A stretch of 64,000 bases of DNA from Phenylobacterium deserti (GCA_943332615.1 CALQQB010000002.1:62001-126000), one strand, 5' to 3'. Numbered from the stretch's first letter, positions 1-8,048 are shown. Numbers and translations are program-made. Notes: generated by a model not told the origin, from the sequence alone.

Positions 1-10
1 GGCGACGGCG

Positions 11-859
11 GTGGAGGAAACGCGGTTCCGGTACGAGGGCGCCGACGGCACGGGCCTGGCAGGGTTCGTCTGGCGGAGCGCCGGGGCCACGCCCCGGGCG
101 GTGCTGCAACTGGCGCATGGGGCGGGCGAGCACGCCGGGCGCTACCGCGAGGCGCTGGCGCCGCTGGTCCGGGCCGGCGTGGTGATCTACGCGGCCGACC
201 ATCGCGGCCACGGCCAGACCGGCGGCATGAGCCACCTGGGCGACTTCGGTCCGGGCGGAGCTGCGGCGGCGGTGGACGACATGGCCGTGCTGGCCAGGCG
301 GGCGCGGGCGGAGACCCCCGGCCTGCCGCTGATCCTGATGGGGCATTCGATGGGCGCCATGTTCGCCCAGGCCTGGCTGCTAGAGCATTCACAGCTGATC
401 GACGCCCTGGTGCTGTCGGGCACCGCCGGTCCGGGGCCCCGGATGGCGGGCGGACCCAATAGCGTCTACGCCAACCCGCGCACCGACTACGACTGGCTGA
501 GCCGCGACGCCGCTGAAGTCGACCGCTACATCGCCGACCCGTTCTGCGGCATCCAATTCACCAAGGCCAGCGCCGCCAGTTTCGCCGCCCTGCGCGAGCG
601 GGCGCTGACGCCGGAGGCCCTGGCCGGCGTGACGCGGGGCCTGCCGGTCTATGTGTTCGTGGGCGACGAGGACCCGATCAACCAGAATCTGGAACGCCTC
701 ACGCCCCTGGTGGACGCCTACCGCGCGGCGGGCCTGGACGTGACGCTCAAGGTCTACCCCGGCGGCCGGCACGAGATGCTGAACGAGACCAACCGGGCGG
801 AGGTGGTGGCGGACCTGGCGGCGTGGATCGAGGGGGTGGTGGGGCGGTTGGTGGCGTGA
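11..859 (+). CDS. alpha/beta hydrolase, monoacylglycerol-lipase-like
   Basis: Predicted cytoplasmic serine hydrolase of the Hydrolase_4/lysophospholipase type, acting on an ester such as a monoacylglycerol; the true substrate is unknown. The early motif HGAGEHAGRY (about residues 36-45) is typical of this family. The nucleophile elbow GHSMGA puts the catalytic serine near residue 113. An aspartate in VGDEDP (about 219-221) and the histidine of GGRHEM (254) complete a triad. At 282 aa the length is normal. The start used is a GTG 10 bases inside the window, so a start further upstream cannot be excluded. No partner gene is evident; the next gene begins 67 bp downstream and is a toxin-antitoxin pair. 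Confidence 0.82.
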   Translation: MEETRFRYEGADGTGLAGFVWRSAGATPRAVLQLAHGAGEHAGRYREALAPLVRAGVVIYAADHRGHGQTGGMSHLGDFGPGGAAAAVDDMAVLARRARAETPGLPLILMGHSMGAMFAQAWLLEHSQLIDALVLSGTAGPGPRMAGGPNSVYANPRTDYDWLSRDAAEVDRYIADPFCGIQFTKASAASFAALRERALTPEALAGVTRGLPVYVFVGDEDPINQNLERLTPLVDAYRAAGLDVTLKVYPGGRHEMLNETNRAEVVADLAAWIEGVVGRLVA

Positions 860-869
860 GGCTCAGTGG

Positions 870-926
870 CGCGTCATACTGAGATCATATATATGTTGTC
901 TGCACCTCAACCCTGCGAGACCCGTC
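870..926 (+). promoter_or_regulatory. AT-rich leader with a CATATATATG palindrome before the toxin-antitoxin pair
   Basis: Positions 886-895 read CATATATATG, a perfect 10-bp palindrome in an otherwise GC-rich region, 31 bp before the antitoxin ATG. Ribbon-helix-helix antitoxins usually repress their own operon by binding such a palindrome at the promoter, so this is the natural candidate operator. The operator role is inferred from position and family only. Confidence 0.4.
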
Positions 927-1205
927 ATGCCGAAGGATGCAGCTTTCACGATGAAGCTTGAGCCCGAATTGCGGGACGCCTTCATGGCGGCGGCCGACGC
1001 GGCGCACCGGCCGGCGTCCCAGGTGGTGCGCGAACTGATGCGGGAGTTCGTGCAGCGTCAGGATGAGGCGCGCGACTACGACGCCTTCGTGCGGCGCAAG
1101 GTTGAGGCCGCCCGCGCCGAGAGGGCGGCGGGCGACGGCGTGCCCGACGAGGTTGTCGAGGCCGAATTCGCCGCGCGGCGCGCCAAGGCGACGCGGCCGG
1201 CGTGA
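927..1205 (+). CDS. type II antitoxin, ribbon-helix-helix (ParD/RelB-like)
   Basis: 92-aa protein whose first 45 residues fit a ribbon-helix-helix DNA-binding fold: a short strand FTMKLEPEL followed by two helices around ASQVVRELMREFV. The highly charged C-terminal half is what would be expected to wrap around and neutralise the toxin encoded immediately downstream. Its stop codon overlaps the toxin start in GTGA (1202-1205), a typical coupling that keeps antitoxin translation ahead of toxin. Likely autoregulated through the palindrome at 886-895. The exact family name (ParD, RelB or CopG-type) is uncertain; the antitoxin role rests mainly on the neighbour. Confidence 0.8.
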   Translation: MPKDAAFTMKLEPELRDAFMAAADAAHRPASQVVRELMREFVQRQDEARDYDAFVRRKVEAARAERAAGDGVPDEVVEAEFAARRAKATRPA

Positions 1206-1486
1206 GGGTCGTCTGGATGCCGCGGGCCCGACGCGACCGGGACGATATCTGGACCTACATCGCCGCCGACGACCCCGCCGCCGCGGCTCGCATGGACCAA
1301 CGCTTCAGCGATGCCGCAGCCAGCCTCGCGGATATGCCCCTGCGTGGCCGTCCCAGCGCCGCGCCGGGGACGCGCGAGTTGATTCCGCACCGCAGCTATC
1401 GTCTGATCTACGAGGTGGAGGGCGAGACCGTCTGGTTGCTGGCGCTGGTGCATACCGCGCGAGCGTGGCCGCCGGTTGGGGCGTGA
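1202..1486 (+). CDS. type II toxin, RelE/ParE superfamily
   Basis: 94-aa protein with the usual ParE/RelE layout: an N-terminal strand VVWMPRARRD, a long helix pair around WTYIAADDPAAAARM, then the conserved strand-turn segment GTRELIPHRSYRLIYEVEG and a final VHTARAWPP. The sequence GTRELIPHRSYRLIY is characteristic of the ParE-like branch, whose members poison DNA gyrase, whereas RelE members cleave ribosome-bound mRNA; sequence alone does not decide which applies. It starts at a GTG overlapping the antitoxin stop. It looks intact with no frameshift. Confidence 0.85.
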   Translation: MRVVWMPRARRDRDDIWTYIAADDPAAAARMDQRFSDAAASLADMPLRGRPSAAPGTRELIPHRSYRLIYEVEGETVWLLALVHTARAWPPVGA

Positions 1487-1570
1487 GGCGAGGCAGGGAA
1501 AACTGGCGCAGACTTCGCGCCGACGGCGTGGCGCGGATGGTGCGGAAGTGAGGGCCTGGGGCCTGGATAT

Positions 1571-1589
1571 CCTGTCCCCGCCTTTCGAG
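1571..1589 (+). repeat. short dispersed repeat, copy 1
   Basis: The 19 bases CCTGTCCCCGCCTTTCGAG occur here and identically at 2619-2637. Two further copies with a shared TGCTCCTGTCCCC core lie on the other strand at 8049-8066 and 9286-9303. Here the repeat sits just upstream of the secreted-protein gene. It looks like an intergenic family, not coding sequence. Confidence 0.6.
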
Positions 1590-1601
1590 CGGAGGTTGGC
1601 G

Positions 1602-2579
1602 GTGGGCAGAGCGGGGATGATCGCGGGGTGCGTGGCGTTGGCGGCCGTTGCGGCGGAGTCCAGCGCAGCGGGGGCCAGCGCAGCGGGGGCGCCTCGGACA
1701 TCCCCTGCCCCGCCCCCTGCCGACCTGACCGGCACCTGGACCAACGCCTGGTACACCGACCTGCAGCGGCCGAAGGATTTCAAGGCCCTGGTCGCCACGC
1801 CGGCCGAGGCCGAGGCCTATGAGGCGCCACGCCGTGCGCTGAACGGGATGATCGTCGACAAGGACGACGCGCTGGGCCAGGCGGCCTCGGAGTTCAACGA
1901 CAAGGGCCCGGGGCTGGCGCGCATCCGCGGCGAGATCCGCACCTCGTGGATCACCGACCCGGCCGACGGCAAGGTCCCGTTCACCCAGGAGGCCAAGGCG
2001 CGGCTCGGGATCGGCAAGGAACGTGTCGAAAAGTACGACAACGTCGAGGACCGCGACACCGAAGAGCGCTGCCTGACCGCCCGCGGGGCCGGGGCGCCGA
2101 TCCTGAACTCGCCCGACACCAACCTGATCCAGATCGTCCAGACCCCCGGCGACATCGTCATCGTCTCGGAAAAGAACCACGACGCCCGCGTGATCCTGAT
2201 GGGGCCGCCGCCGCCGGCCTGGGCGCCGCGCGACTGGATGGGCGTGTCGCTGGGCCGCTGGCGCGGCAAGACCCTGGTGGTGGAGACCACGGGCCGACGG
2301 CCGGGCGTGACGCGGGTGGCCGGGATGAACCTTTCCGATCGCGGCCGGGTGGTGGAGGAGTTCACCCGCACGGGGCCGGCCGAGATCACCTACCGGATCT
2401 ATGTGGAGGACACGACGCTCTACACCCGGCCGTGGCGGGCGGAGATCACCTTCCGCCCGGCGGGGCGGATGTACGAGTACGCCTGCCACGAGGGGAACTA
2501 TTCCCTGCCGTCAGTGCTGAGCGCCGCGCGGCAGGCGGAGGCGGCGGGGGGCAAGGGCGAGGCGAAGGGGACGCCGTAG
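1602..2579 (+). CDS. secreted protein of unknown function
   Basis: The predicted product is about 325 aa if it starts at the GTG at 1602; an ATG at 1617 is an alternative. The frame is open upstream to 1476, but that part covers an intergenic repeat and is unlikely to be translated. The N-terminus is a signal peptide (hydrophobic IAGCVALAAVAA) followed by an Ala/Pro-rich linker, so the protein is probably periplasmic. The mature part opens with DLTGTWTNAWYTDLQRP and later has EERCLTARGAGAPILNSP and MYEYACHEGNY, a pattern I associate with conserved uncharacterised Caulobacterales proteins. I see no catalytic motif and assign no function. Confidence 0.68.
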   Translation: MGRAGMIAGCVALAAVAAESSAAGASAAGAPRTSPAPPPADLTGTWTNAWYTDLQRPKDFKALVATPAEAEAYEAPRRALNGMIVDKDDALGQAASEFNDKGPGLARIRGEIRTSWITDPADGKVPFTQEAKARLGIGKERVEKYDNVEDRDTEERCLTARGAGAPILNSPDTNLIQIVQTPGDIVIVSEKNHDARVILMGPPPPAWAPRDWMGVSLGRWRGKTLVVETTGRRPGVTRVAGMNLSDRGRVVEEFTRTGPAEITYRIYVEDTTLYTRPWRAEITFRPAGRMYEYACHEGNYSLPSVLSAARQAEAAGGKGEAKGTP

Positions 2580-2618
2580 GCGGGACATCAGGCGAACTCT
2601 GCCTCGGGGAATAGTGCT

Positions 2619-2637
2619 CCTGTCCCCGCCTTTCGAG
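2619..2637 (+). repeat. short dispersed repeat, copy 2
   Basis: Identical 19-base copy of the element at 1571-1589 (CCTGTCCCCGCCTTTCGAG), placed just after the secreted-protein gene and just before the large repeat that begins near 2651. Confidence 0.6.
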
Positions 2638-2650
2638 GACCAGGCGGCGC

Positions 2651-3023
2651 GGCTGGCGGCGCTGGAAGACGCTTTCGGGCAGGTCGCAATCATCAAGACA
2701 TGGGACAAGCTCCGCGCGAGCGCGCGAGGGGGTTTGAATTCACTTGAGAAAGAGCGTGGAATTGTTCGTGGTTTGTTCTTAACATTCACATCGGCCTGAG
2801 GCAAGGTTTTTCAGGCGGGTGGCCGTGGCGGGACCGGGACGTTGGTGACAGGTTCTCCGTCCGGGCAAGGTCGACGTGGTCCCCGGCTGCGCCGGGCCCG
2901 AGGCGTGACCTGATCCCAGGGCCAATGGGTATCGTATCGACGTATCCAGATCCGACTACAGAGCAGGTCTACAATCGCACCCGACTGCCTAGCGAGCTCA
3001 ATTGAATGCACTGTCACCGTAAC
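2651..3023. repeat. long intergenic repeat, copy A (partner at 63376-63729)
   Basis: Roughly 355 bp of imperfect similarity to 63376-63729 in the same orientation. Shared blocks in order: GGCGCTGGAAGACG, ATCAAGACATGGGACAAG, GAGGGGGTTTGAATTCACTT (2729-2748) continuing GAGAAAGAGCG, GTTTGTTCTTAACA, CATCGGCCTGAGGCAAGG, GGCGGGACCGGGACGT, TGGTCCCCGGCT, CCAATGGGTAT and GTCACCGTAAC. Copy A lacks about 38 bp found in copy B and carries about 70 bp extra before the last block. It fills the gap between 2580 and the gene ending at 3014. On the minus strand both copies keep an open frame containing PRSFSSEFKPPRALAR, more likely a by-product of the repeat than a gene. Confidence 0.75.
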
Positions 3024-3655
3024 ACTGCAAGGCCTGATCCTCCCGTCGGCCCGGCCTGCGCGGGCTCGGGTTCGAGCTTGATCTGGGCGACCGCAAGGCG
3101 GCGATAGAGCCGTCGCCGTCGAGCGATCGGCCACCAATCATAGAGGAAGATCTCTACCGGTCGCCAGTTGGCCACCCATCCCAGGATGATCAGACCCTCG
3201 TCAAAGAAGCGTCCCAGGTACCCCGTCCCTAGAAGGCTGCCGGCGCCCTTTCCCAGGACAATGCAGGCCGCCAGGACCGACAGACCGATGGCCAGTGACG
3301 CTCGGCCTGACCGGAAGAGATCACGCAGATCCCAGCCCAGGACCTCTGATCGATAGGCGAAGTAGTTACGGATCGCCTCTTCAATGTGCCGCGCCTCGCT
3401 CCGCTGCACTTCGCCGGCCGGCATATGGACGATGATCGAAATCTCATGCTGCGTGGCGATCTCGCCTGCCCAGCCGACGATGTATTCTTCGACGTCCGCA
3501 TCAAGGTCCCGCTCGCGAAACGGCAGGGGGTCGAGGGTGTGAAAAATCTGGCCGATGTTTTTGATCCGCACCTGTATGGGGCCATCCAGATGCGTGCTGC
3601 CTGACGGTCGGGATCGGCGGTCGCCGGAGGCTGAGGCGCGCGAGCGGCGGTTCAT
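3014..3655 (-). CDS. conserved membrane protein of unknown function
   Basis: 213 aa from the ATG at 3655; the open frame runs further upstream, but the protein-like part begins at MNRRSRASAS. Residues 30-125 look soluble (VRIKNIGQIFHTLDPLPF, then IVHMPAGEVQRSEARHIEEA). Two hydrophobic segments follow (LAIGLSVLAACIVLGKGAGS and FFDEGLIILGWVANW). A basic-aromatic tail, EIFLYDWWPIARRRRLYRRL, looks like a signature of an uncharacterised conserved family. The final codons overlap the end of long repeat A. No function can be assigned. Confidence 0.72.
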   Translation of the reverse strand: MNRRSRASASGDRRSRPSGSTHLDGPIQVRIKNIGQIFHTLDPLPFRERDLDADVEEYIVGWAGEIATQHEISIIVHMPAGEVQRSEARHIEEAIRNYFAYRSEVLGWDLRDLFRSGRASLAIGLSVLAACIVLGKGAGSLLGTGYLGRFFDEGLIILGWVANWRPVEIFLYDWWPIARRRRLYRRLAVAQIKLEPEPAQAGPTGGSGLAVLR

Positions 3656-3785
3656 GGTAGCTGCGCCTTGGCCGAACGGCGCAACCTGCACATACGGGTG
3701 CGGCGTGTTGCATGGAACGCGATGCGGCCCCCCTGGTCCGCCCGCGTGCCGGTCGGCTTCGGCGGGCCGACGCCCTTGTCGCGGA

Positions 3786-5084
3786 TCACAGTTGCCTCCC
3801 CATCGAGCGGACGCCAATCTCACCGGCCATGACGGTGACGACGCCCCCAATCCAGAGCCCGGCGACCAGCAGCAGGACGCCGATGGACACCTGGCGGCCG
3901 TAGGCGCGGCCTCCGGTCACGAAGGCCGTCGGAGCCTTGACCGCCATGTTGGTGGTGAGGGTCAGGACAACCCCGATCGCCGCGGCGGCGACGGTCATCC
4001 GCCCGCCCGCCAAAAGCGTGGCCATGGAGACCGAGGCCGCATGCGCGTCAGCGAGGCCCATCAATGTCGACCCGATCAGGGCGCCTGGCGCGCCCAGCCA
4101 GCGAATGAGAAGCTCGGAGACAAGGCTGAAGGCGCCCACCAGGGCGACGAACAGCAGAACCGCCGCGCCATTGAAGGCGCGACCGACCGTCTCACCGTCT
4201 GTGGTCTTCGGTGTGCGGCGCACAAGCCAGATAGCATAGACGAACATCAGGAGCGCGGCGAACCCTAAGGGGAGCGCCAGGGCGACGATCAGAGGCGGAC
4301 TGACGGCGCCGATGATCGCCACAAGATAGCCAAGGCTGCCGATCATGGCGGCGATCGCGCCCGCTGCGCTGGCTGCGGCCACGTCGGGTTGGCCCTTGGC
4401 GCGCGCGCCCATGGCGGCGACCGCGGCCGTGCTGGAGACCAGGCCGGCAGCTAGTCCCGCGGCCAGCAGCCCGTACCGCTCGCCCAGCACCCGCTGGGCC
4501 ACGTAGCCCAGGAAGCTGAGCGCCATGGCGACCACGGCCAGGCGCCAGAGGGTGAAGGGATTGAGCAAGCCGAACGGATCGATCGGGCGATTGGGCAGCA
4601 GCGGCAGAATGACCACGGCGGCGATCGCGAAGGTCAGGGCGTCCAGCAGCTCCTGGTCGGTGATCCGATCGCGGACAAACCGGTGGAGTTGAACCCGAAA
4701 CGCGAGCAGGGCCGCCACAACGACGCCGGCTTCAAGCGCGAGCGCAGGCCGGGTCTGCGCCAGAACCCCAAGCGCGTACGTCACGACCAGCGCCATTTCG
4801 CCGGTGAGTCCGGGATCCCGGCGGTCTCCGAGCCAATAGGCTGCGAGCGCCGCAAGCGCGACGAAGCCGCCGGCCAGCAAGACAATGCCCGGATCGCCGA
4901 TCAGGGTCGCGACCCCGCCCAGCAGCCCGACCAAGCCAAAGGTGCGCAATCCGGCGGCCGACCGGGTGTCACCCTCGCCCTTGCGACGCTCTCGCTCGAG
5001 TCCGATCAGCAGACCGATCGCCAGAGCAACCAGCAGCGGCCATTCTGGTCTGCTGAACCAGGGTGTCAGTTCACTGGCCGACAT
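3786..5084 (-). CDS. MgtC/SapB-like inner-membrane protein with DUF4010
   Basis: 432-aa polytopic membrane protein. The N-terminal domain opens with LLVALAIGLLIGLERERRKG, the MgtC/SapB signature in which a conserved acidic-arginine stretch ends the first helix, followed by RTFGLVGLLGG. The rest, with about ten hydrophobic segments, matches the DUF4010 extension (VILPLLPNRPIDPFGLLNPF; GLVSSTAAVAAMGARAK). Length is normal for MgtC-DUF4010 proteins; their transport substrate is not established. I chose the ATG at 5084 because the open frame upstream belongs to the ParB-like gene in another phase; the two genes overlap by 14 bp, which suggests an operon. Confidence 0.87.
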   Translation of the reverse strand: MSASELTPWFSRPEWPLLVALAIGLLIGLERERRKGEGDTRSAAGLRTFGLVGLLGGVATLIGDPGIVLLAGGFVALAALAAYWLGDRRDPGLTGEMALVVTYALGVLAQTRPALALEAGVVVAALLAFRVQLHRFVRDRITDQELLDALTFAIAAVVILPLLPNRPIDPFGLLNPFTLWRLAVVAMALSFLGYVAQRVLGERYGLLAAGLAAGLVSSTAAVAAMGARAKGQPDVAAASAAGAIAAMIGSLGYLVAIIGAVSPPLIVALALPLGFAALLMFVYAIWLVRRTPKTTDGETVGRAFNGAAVLLFVALVGAFSLVSELLIRWLGAPGALIGSTLMGLADAHAASVSMATLLAGGRMTVAAAAIGVVLTLTTNMAVKAPTAFVTGGRAYGRQVSIGVLLLVAGLWIGGVVTVMAGEIGVRSMGRQL

Positions 5085-5733
5085 GAGGCGATACGATTGC
5101 GACGCTGGCGCGCGGACCGGCATCGGTGTCGACCCGCCAGCCCGGCAAATGCTGCGCCGCCGGCGTGCCCGCGAGGACCATGGCCCGAGCAAGCGCACCG
5201 TCGAAGTCAATCGAGACAGTGTCGCTGGGTATCCCCTGGCGCAGGAAATCCGCCCAGGCAAATTCGCTGAACGGCGCGGCTCGCTTCGTGAAGCCACCGG
5301 CTCTGCGCAAGGCGCTGGCCAGACTTCGGAAGGGATCGTCGCGTAGCGCGTCAAGCGTGGGCGGGATGTCGCTGAACGGCCGGCGACAGCCCTCCGCGTC
5401 ATAGGGACGACACCAGCCTCGCGCCTCCAGAGCGGGCCAGAAATGCGCCGAATCGAGCGCCCTGAAATCGGCAACGTGCCGAACCTGCACCTGCTCCACG
5501 CCCTCCTCCTTCATCGCGCGCGCCAGGTGGTGGCGGTCGACGAGATAGAGCGCGCCTTCCGGAGCCAGAACCACGGGCGCCACCAATTTCGGCGCACGCC
5601 CTTCTCCGGCCCTCCGGATCCAGGCCCGCAGGCGCAGGCGTTTTTGCGCGACTTCGCGAAATCCGACGGTGATCTGGGTCGGGCGGAGGTCCGCGATCCG
5701 AGCCAGAACCGGATCAGCCGGCGGGCTTGTCAT
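5071..5733 (-). CDS. ParB-like nuclease-fold protein
   Basis: 220 aa. The N-terminal half fits the putative ParB-like family: RPTQITVGFREVAQKR, then KLVAPVVLAPEGALYLVDRHHLARAM, where the DRHH dyad takes the place of the ParB/sulfiredoxin GxxR box. The C-terminal half (ALEARGWCRPYDAEG; APFSEFAWADFLRQGIP) resembles what I know of stand-alone members. These are not chromosome-partition ParB proteins: there is no ParB helix-turn-helix and no ParA neighbour. It overlaps the cupin gene upstream (20 bp) and the MgtC-like gene downstream (14 bp), implying cotranscription. Biochemical role unknown. Confidence 0.8.
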   Translation of the reverse strand: MTSPPADPVLARIADLRPTQITVGFREVAQKRLRLRAWIRRAGEGRAPKLVAPVVLAPEGALYLVDRHHLARAMKEEGVEQVQVRHVADFRALDSAHFWPALEARGWCRPYDAEGCRRPFSDIPPTLDALRDDPFRSLASALRRAGGFTKRAAPFSEFAWADFLRQGIPSDTVSIDFDGALARAMVLAGTPAAQHLPGWRVDTDAGPRASVAIVSPHVGQ

Positions 5734-6166
5734 GGATTCCCTGGCGACTTTTCGACTTCGCGGTCGCCGGCGATTCCGTGGTCTTGCCGTCGAAATGCTC
5801 TTCGGTGGCCGCGGCGTCCGCCTTGGTCGCGCACACCACACCGTCACGATGCTGCGGCGGGGCATAGAGCGTGTAGAGCTTCAGCGACTTCGAGCCGGTG
5901 TTGACGATATTGTGGCTGGCTCCGGCTGGCACGACGATCGCATCGTCGCGCTTGATCTTGGTGCGTTCACCATCGATCCAGACCTCGCCCTTGCCCTTCT
6001 CCACCCGGAAGAACTGGTCATGACCCAGGTGGGTCTCGGCGCCGATCTCCTCGCCGGCCTTCAGCGCCATCAACACCAGTTGCAGGTGCTTGCCGGTGTA
6101 GGCCACGCGCCGGAAGGCGGCGTTCTCGATGGTCAGGTCTTCGATGTCCTCGACAAAGCCCTTCAC
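5714..6166 (-). CDS. cupin-domain protein
   Basis: 150 aa. Residues 20-105 form one cupin beta-barrel: THLGHDQFFRVEKGKGEVWIDG is motif 1 with a reduced His set (H-x3-Q-x3-E type), and PAGASHNIVN is motif 2 with its histidine. A basic/acidic tail (TEEHFDGKTTESP and on) follows and is probably disordered. Such small cupins bind metal or small ligands; the reaction is not predictable from sequence. First gene of the cupin/ParB-like/MgtC trio; its stop lies inside the ParB-like gene. About 235 bp separate it from the cytochrome gene upstream, so it may have its own promoter. Confidence 0.82.
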   Translation of the reverse strand: MKGFVEDIEDLTIENAAFRRVAYTGKHLQLVLMALKAGEEIGAETHLGHDQFFRVEKGKGEVWIDGERTKIKRDDAIVVPAGASHNIVNTGSKSLKLYTLYAPPQHRDGVVCATKADAAATEEHFDGKTTESPATAKSKSRQGIHDKPAG

Positions 6167-6401
6167 GGCATACTCCTCGGCGATCTCGCGGGCGCCGCCG
6201 CGTCGGTTTGCGTTGCTCAGGTAAGCGGTCGCCTCCTGGGCGAAGCACCGAGCCTGGACGCAAGGCGAGGCTCGGTCGGCAAGTGTTCGCCGTATCGCCG
6301 GCCAGGTCCTTGATAAGGATCATGCCGGCTCGGAGCCCCGGACCAGCGCCTGTCGCTCGACGTAGCGCCACCCACGCCTTCGGTGATCGATCCTGTCACG
6401 T

Positions 6402-7142
6402 CTATTCCGCACCTCTCTCGCGCTCGCCGCCGGACTCGCGACCGTTTTCCCTGCCCTCTCCGTCGGCGCTGCGATGGCACCGGACGCAGTTTTCGATATC
6501 GCGGACGCCTTCCTCGCGGTGTTGGGCCTCTGTCCGACCCTTCTGGTGTTCGTGGCAGCCGTAGCAGTTGTAGGCTCGGTAGTTGCCGCCGACGTGGCAG
6601 GTCGAACATGTTGTGTCGTGGGGTGGCGCCAAGCTGAAGTAGCGGCCGTGATCGAAGGTGGCGGGCGTCCAGGCGCGGGTGTTGTGGCATTGGGCGCAGG
6701 GTGGATCGGCCCCACGGTGCAGGTCGTTGGCCGGCGCGCGATGGCAGGTGGCACAGTGCAACCTGGTGTCGGGTTTCAGACGCGCGTGGTCGAAGGCGCG
6801 CTCGATATTGCGGGTGAGCCTGGGCCGCGGGTGATCGGTGTGGCAGGCCATGCAATCTTGCGACGCGAGCTCCTGGTGGAAGGGCGGCCGTAGCGGGAAG
6901 CCGCTGACCGGCGAGCCCTTCGTCGTCCGACGACCGATATCGGCAACCGTGTGGCAAGCGATGCAGCGCTCCGACGATGCGCCGCGAAAGGGTGCGTGAC
7001 AGGCGAAGCAGTTCTGCTGAAGCCCGGCGTGAGCGGGCTTCAGGTTGCCGGGGCTCACCATTTGGTGGGGATAGAGGAAGACCTGCGCGACGATCGCGGC
7101 AAGCGCCAAGCCAAGGCTGATCCAGACCCATCTGGGCGTCAT
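6402..7142 (-). CDS. octaheme c-type cytochrome, membrane-anchored
   Basis: 246 aa with eight CXXCH heme-binding sites: CFACH, CIACH, CMACH, CATCH, CAQCH, CSTCH, CYGCH and CVRCH. The N-terminal hydrophobic segment WVWISLGLALAAIVAQVFLY after MTPR acts as signal or anchor, so the hemes sit in the periplasm. Heme spacing and scattered extra histidines (FHQEL, FDHARL, FDHGRYF) resemble cytochrome c3/c7-type electron-transfer proteins with bis-His hemes. There is no obvious catalytic CXXCK site of nitrite-reductase type. The start overlaps the stop of the upstream membrane gene (ATGA, 7139-7142), so the two are very likely one electron-transfer unit. The tail is highly charged (Glu/Arg-rich). Confidence 0.88.
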   Translation of the reverse strand: MTPRWVWISLGLALAAIVAQVFLYPHQMVSPGNLKPAHAGLQQNCFACHAPFRGASSERCIACHTVADIGRRTTKGSPVSGFPLRPPFHQELASQDCMACHTDHPRPRLTRNIERAFDHARLKPDTRLHCATCHRAPANDLHRGADPPCAQCHNTRAWTPATFDHGRYFSLAPPHDTTCSTCHVGGNYRAYNCYGCHEHQKGRTEAQHREEGVRDIENCVRCHRSADGEGRENGRESGGERERGAE

Positions 7143-7723
7143 TTCCAACCCCACAGCACGAGGATGGCGATGACGTGCGCCAGGGCGAGGACGGCAAACG
7201 CGAGCGAGATCGGCAGATGGATCTTGCGCCACTGCTTCACGACATCAACGGTGAGGCTGTCGTGGTGAAGCCGGGTCTTGATCTCAGCGTCTGAAACGCC
7301 TTCAGCCTTCAGGTCGGCGCGCGCCGCCTTGAGCCAAGTCTGGGCTCGGCGGAGCAGGTACTTGCCGGTCAGGCCGCTCAAGATGTTGACCAGCATCGCG
7401 CCCACCGCGAGCCAAGCCAGGACCGCGTTGAAGTGAATGCCGGCGTGCACCAGGATCAGCAGCGACCCCGCCCAGGCGAGCCATTCGTGCAAGCGTAGCA
7501 ACAAAACTGGATTGCCGCCCTGAATGACCCCGCGCTTGCGCAGGGAATGTCCAAACGAACCCAGGATCAACAAGACGCCCGGAATGCCGAGATAGCGACC
7601 GATCCAAACCGCATCTAGCAGGTGCAGGGCGGCGTCTACCAACAGCGTCGCGACAAGCAGAGCCGCCAACCGCAGGAAGAACGGCAGCACCTCGCGCTGG
7701 AGCAGCTTGGGTCTTACCCCCAC
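7139..7723 (-). CDS. cytochrome b-like membrane protein, partner of the octaheme cytochrome
   Basis: About 194 aa with roughly five hydrophobic segments. Candidate heme-b ligands lie in hydrophobic helices: FGHSL, RLHEWLAW, LILVHAGIHF and, near the end, RKIHLPISLAF and LALAHVIAIL. This resembles di-heme quinol:cytochrome oxidoreductase subunits of the cytochrome b561/ferric reductase type. Its gene overlaps the octaheme cytochrome gene by 4 bp. Inference: it passes electrons between the quinone pool and the periplasmic octaheme protein. Start is uncertain: I use GTG at 7723; another GTG at 7822 would add a basic, low-complexity N-terminus. Confidence 0.72.
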   Translation of the reverse strand: MGVRPKLLQREVLPFFLRLAALLVATLLVDAALHLLDAVWIGRYLGIPGVLLILGSFGHSLRKRGVIQGGNPVLLLRLHEWLAWAGSLLILVHAGIHFNAVLAWLAVGAMLVNILSGLTGKYLLRRAQTWLKAARADLKAEGVSDAEIKTRLHHDSLTVDVVKQWRKIHLPISLAFAVLALAHVIAILVLWGWK

Positions 7724-8048
7724 AACGTCATGCCCAGCCTTCCTACCGGGGGGCCGCCGCCCACGCCCCCGATGTCGACCTGGGCCAGATCGAATGCGCC
7801 AAGGCGTGATCGACACCCACACAGCGCTGCTCGCATTCGGACTCTCCTCGCCACACAGTCCGCCCCCATCTTTGCGGGTATCCTGAGTTCAGGGACGCGT
7901 CTGTGCGATGGATCAAAAGGACGACCAGAGGCGAGGCGACGTAGCGCGGCATCATGCGGGCTGCCGATAGTGAGCCATGGGCGGGCGGCCTGCGATCCGA
8001 TTTCGAAGGCTGCGGGCAACACAGAACCAGCCACCGCTGATGCCTGTG

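Noticed and set aside
2511-2804. Minus-strand open frame containing PRSFSSEFKPPRALAR, repeated at 63328-63528
   Set aside because: It lies wholly on the dispersed repeat plus an antisense shadow of the secreted-protein gene; there is no other sign of coding, so it is treated as repeat DNA and only mentioned in a finding.
5071-5733. Chromosome-partitioning ParB with nearby parS
   Set aside because: The protein lacks the ParB helix-turn-helix and dimer domain, no ParA gene is adjacent and no parS-like palindrome (TGTTTCACGTGAAACA) was seen.
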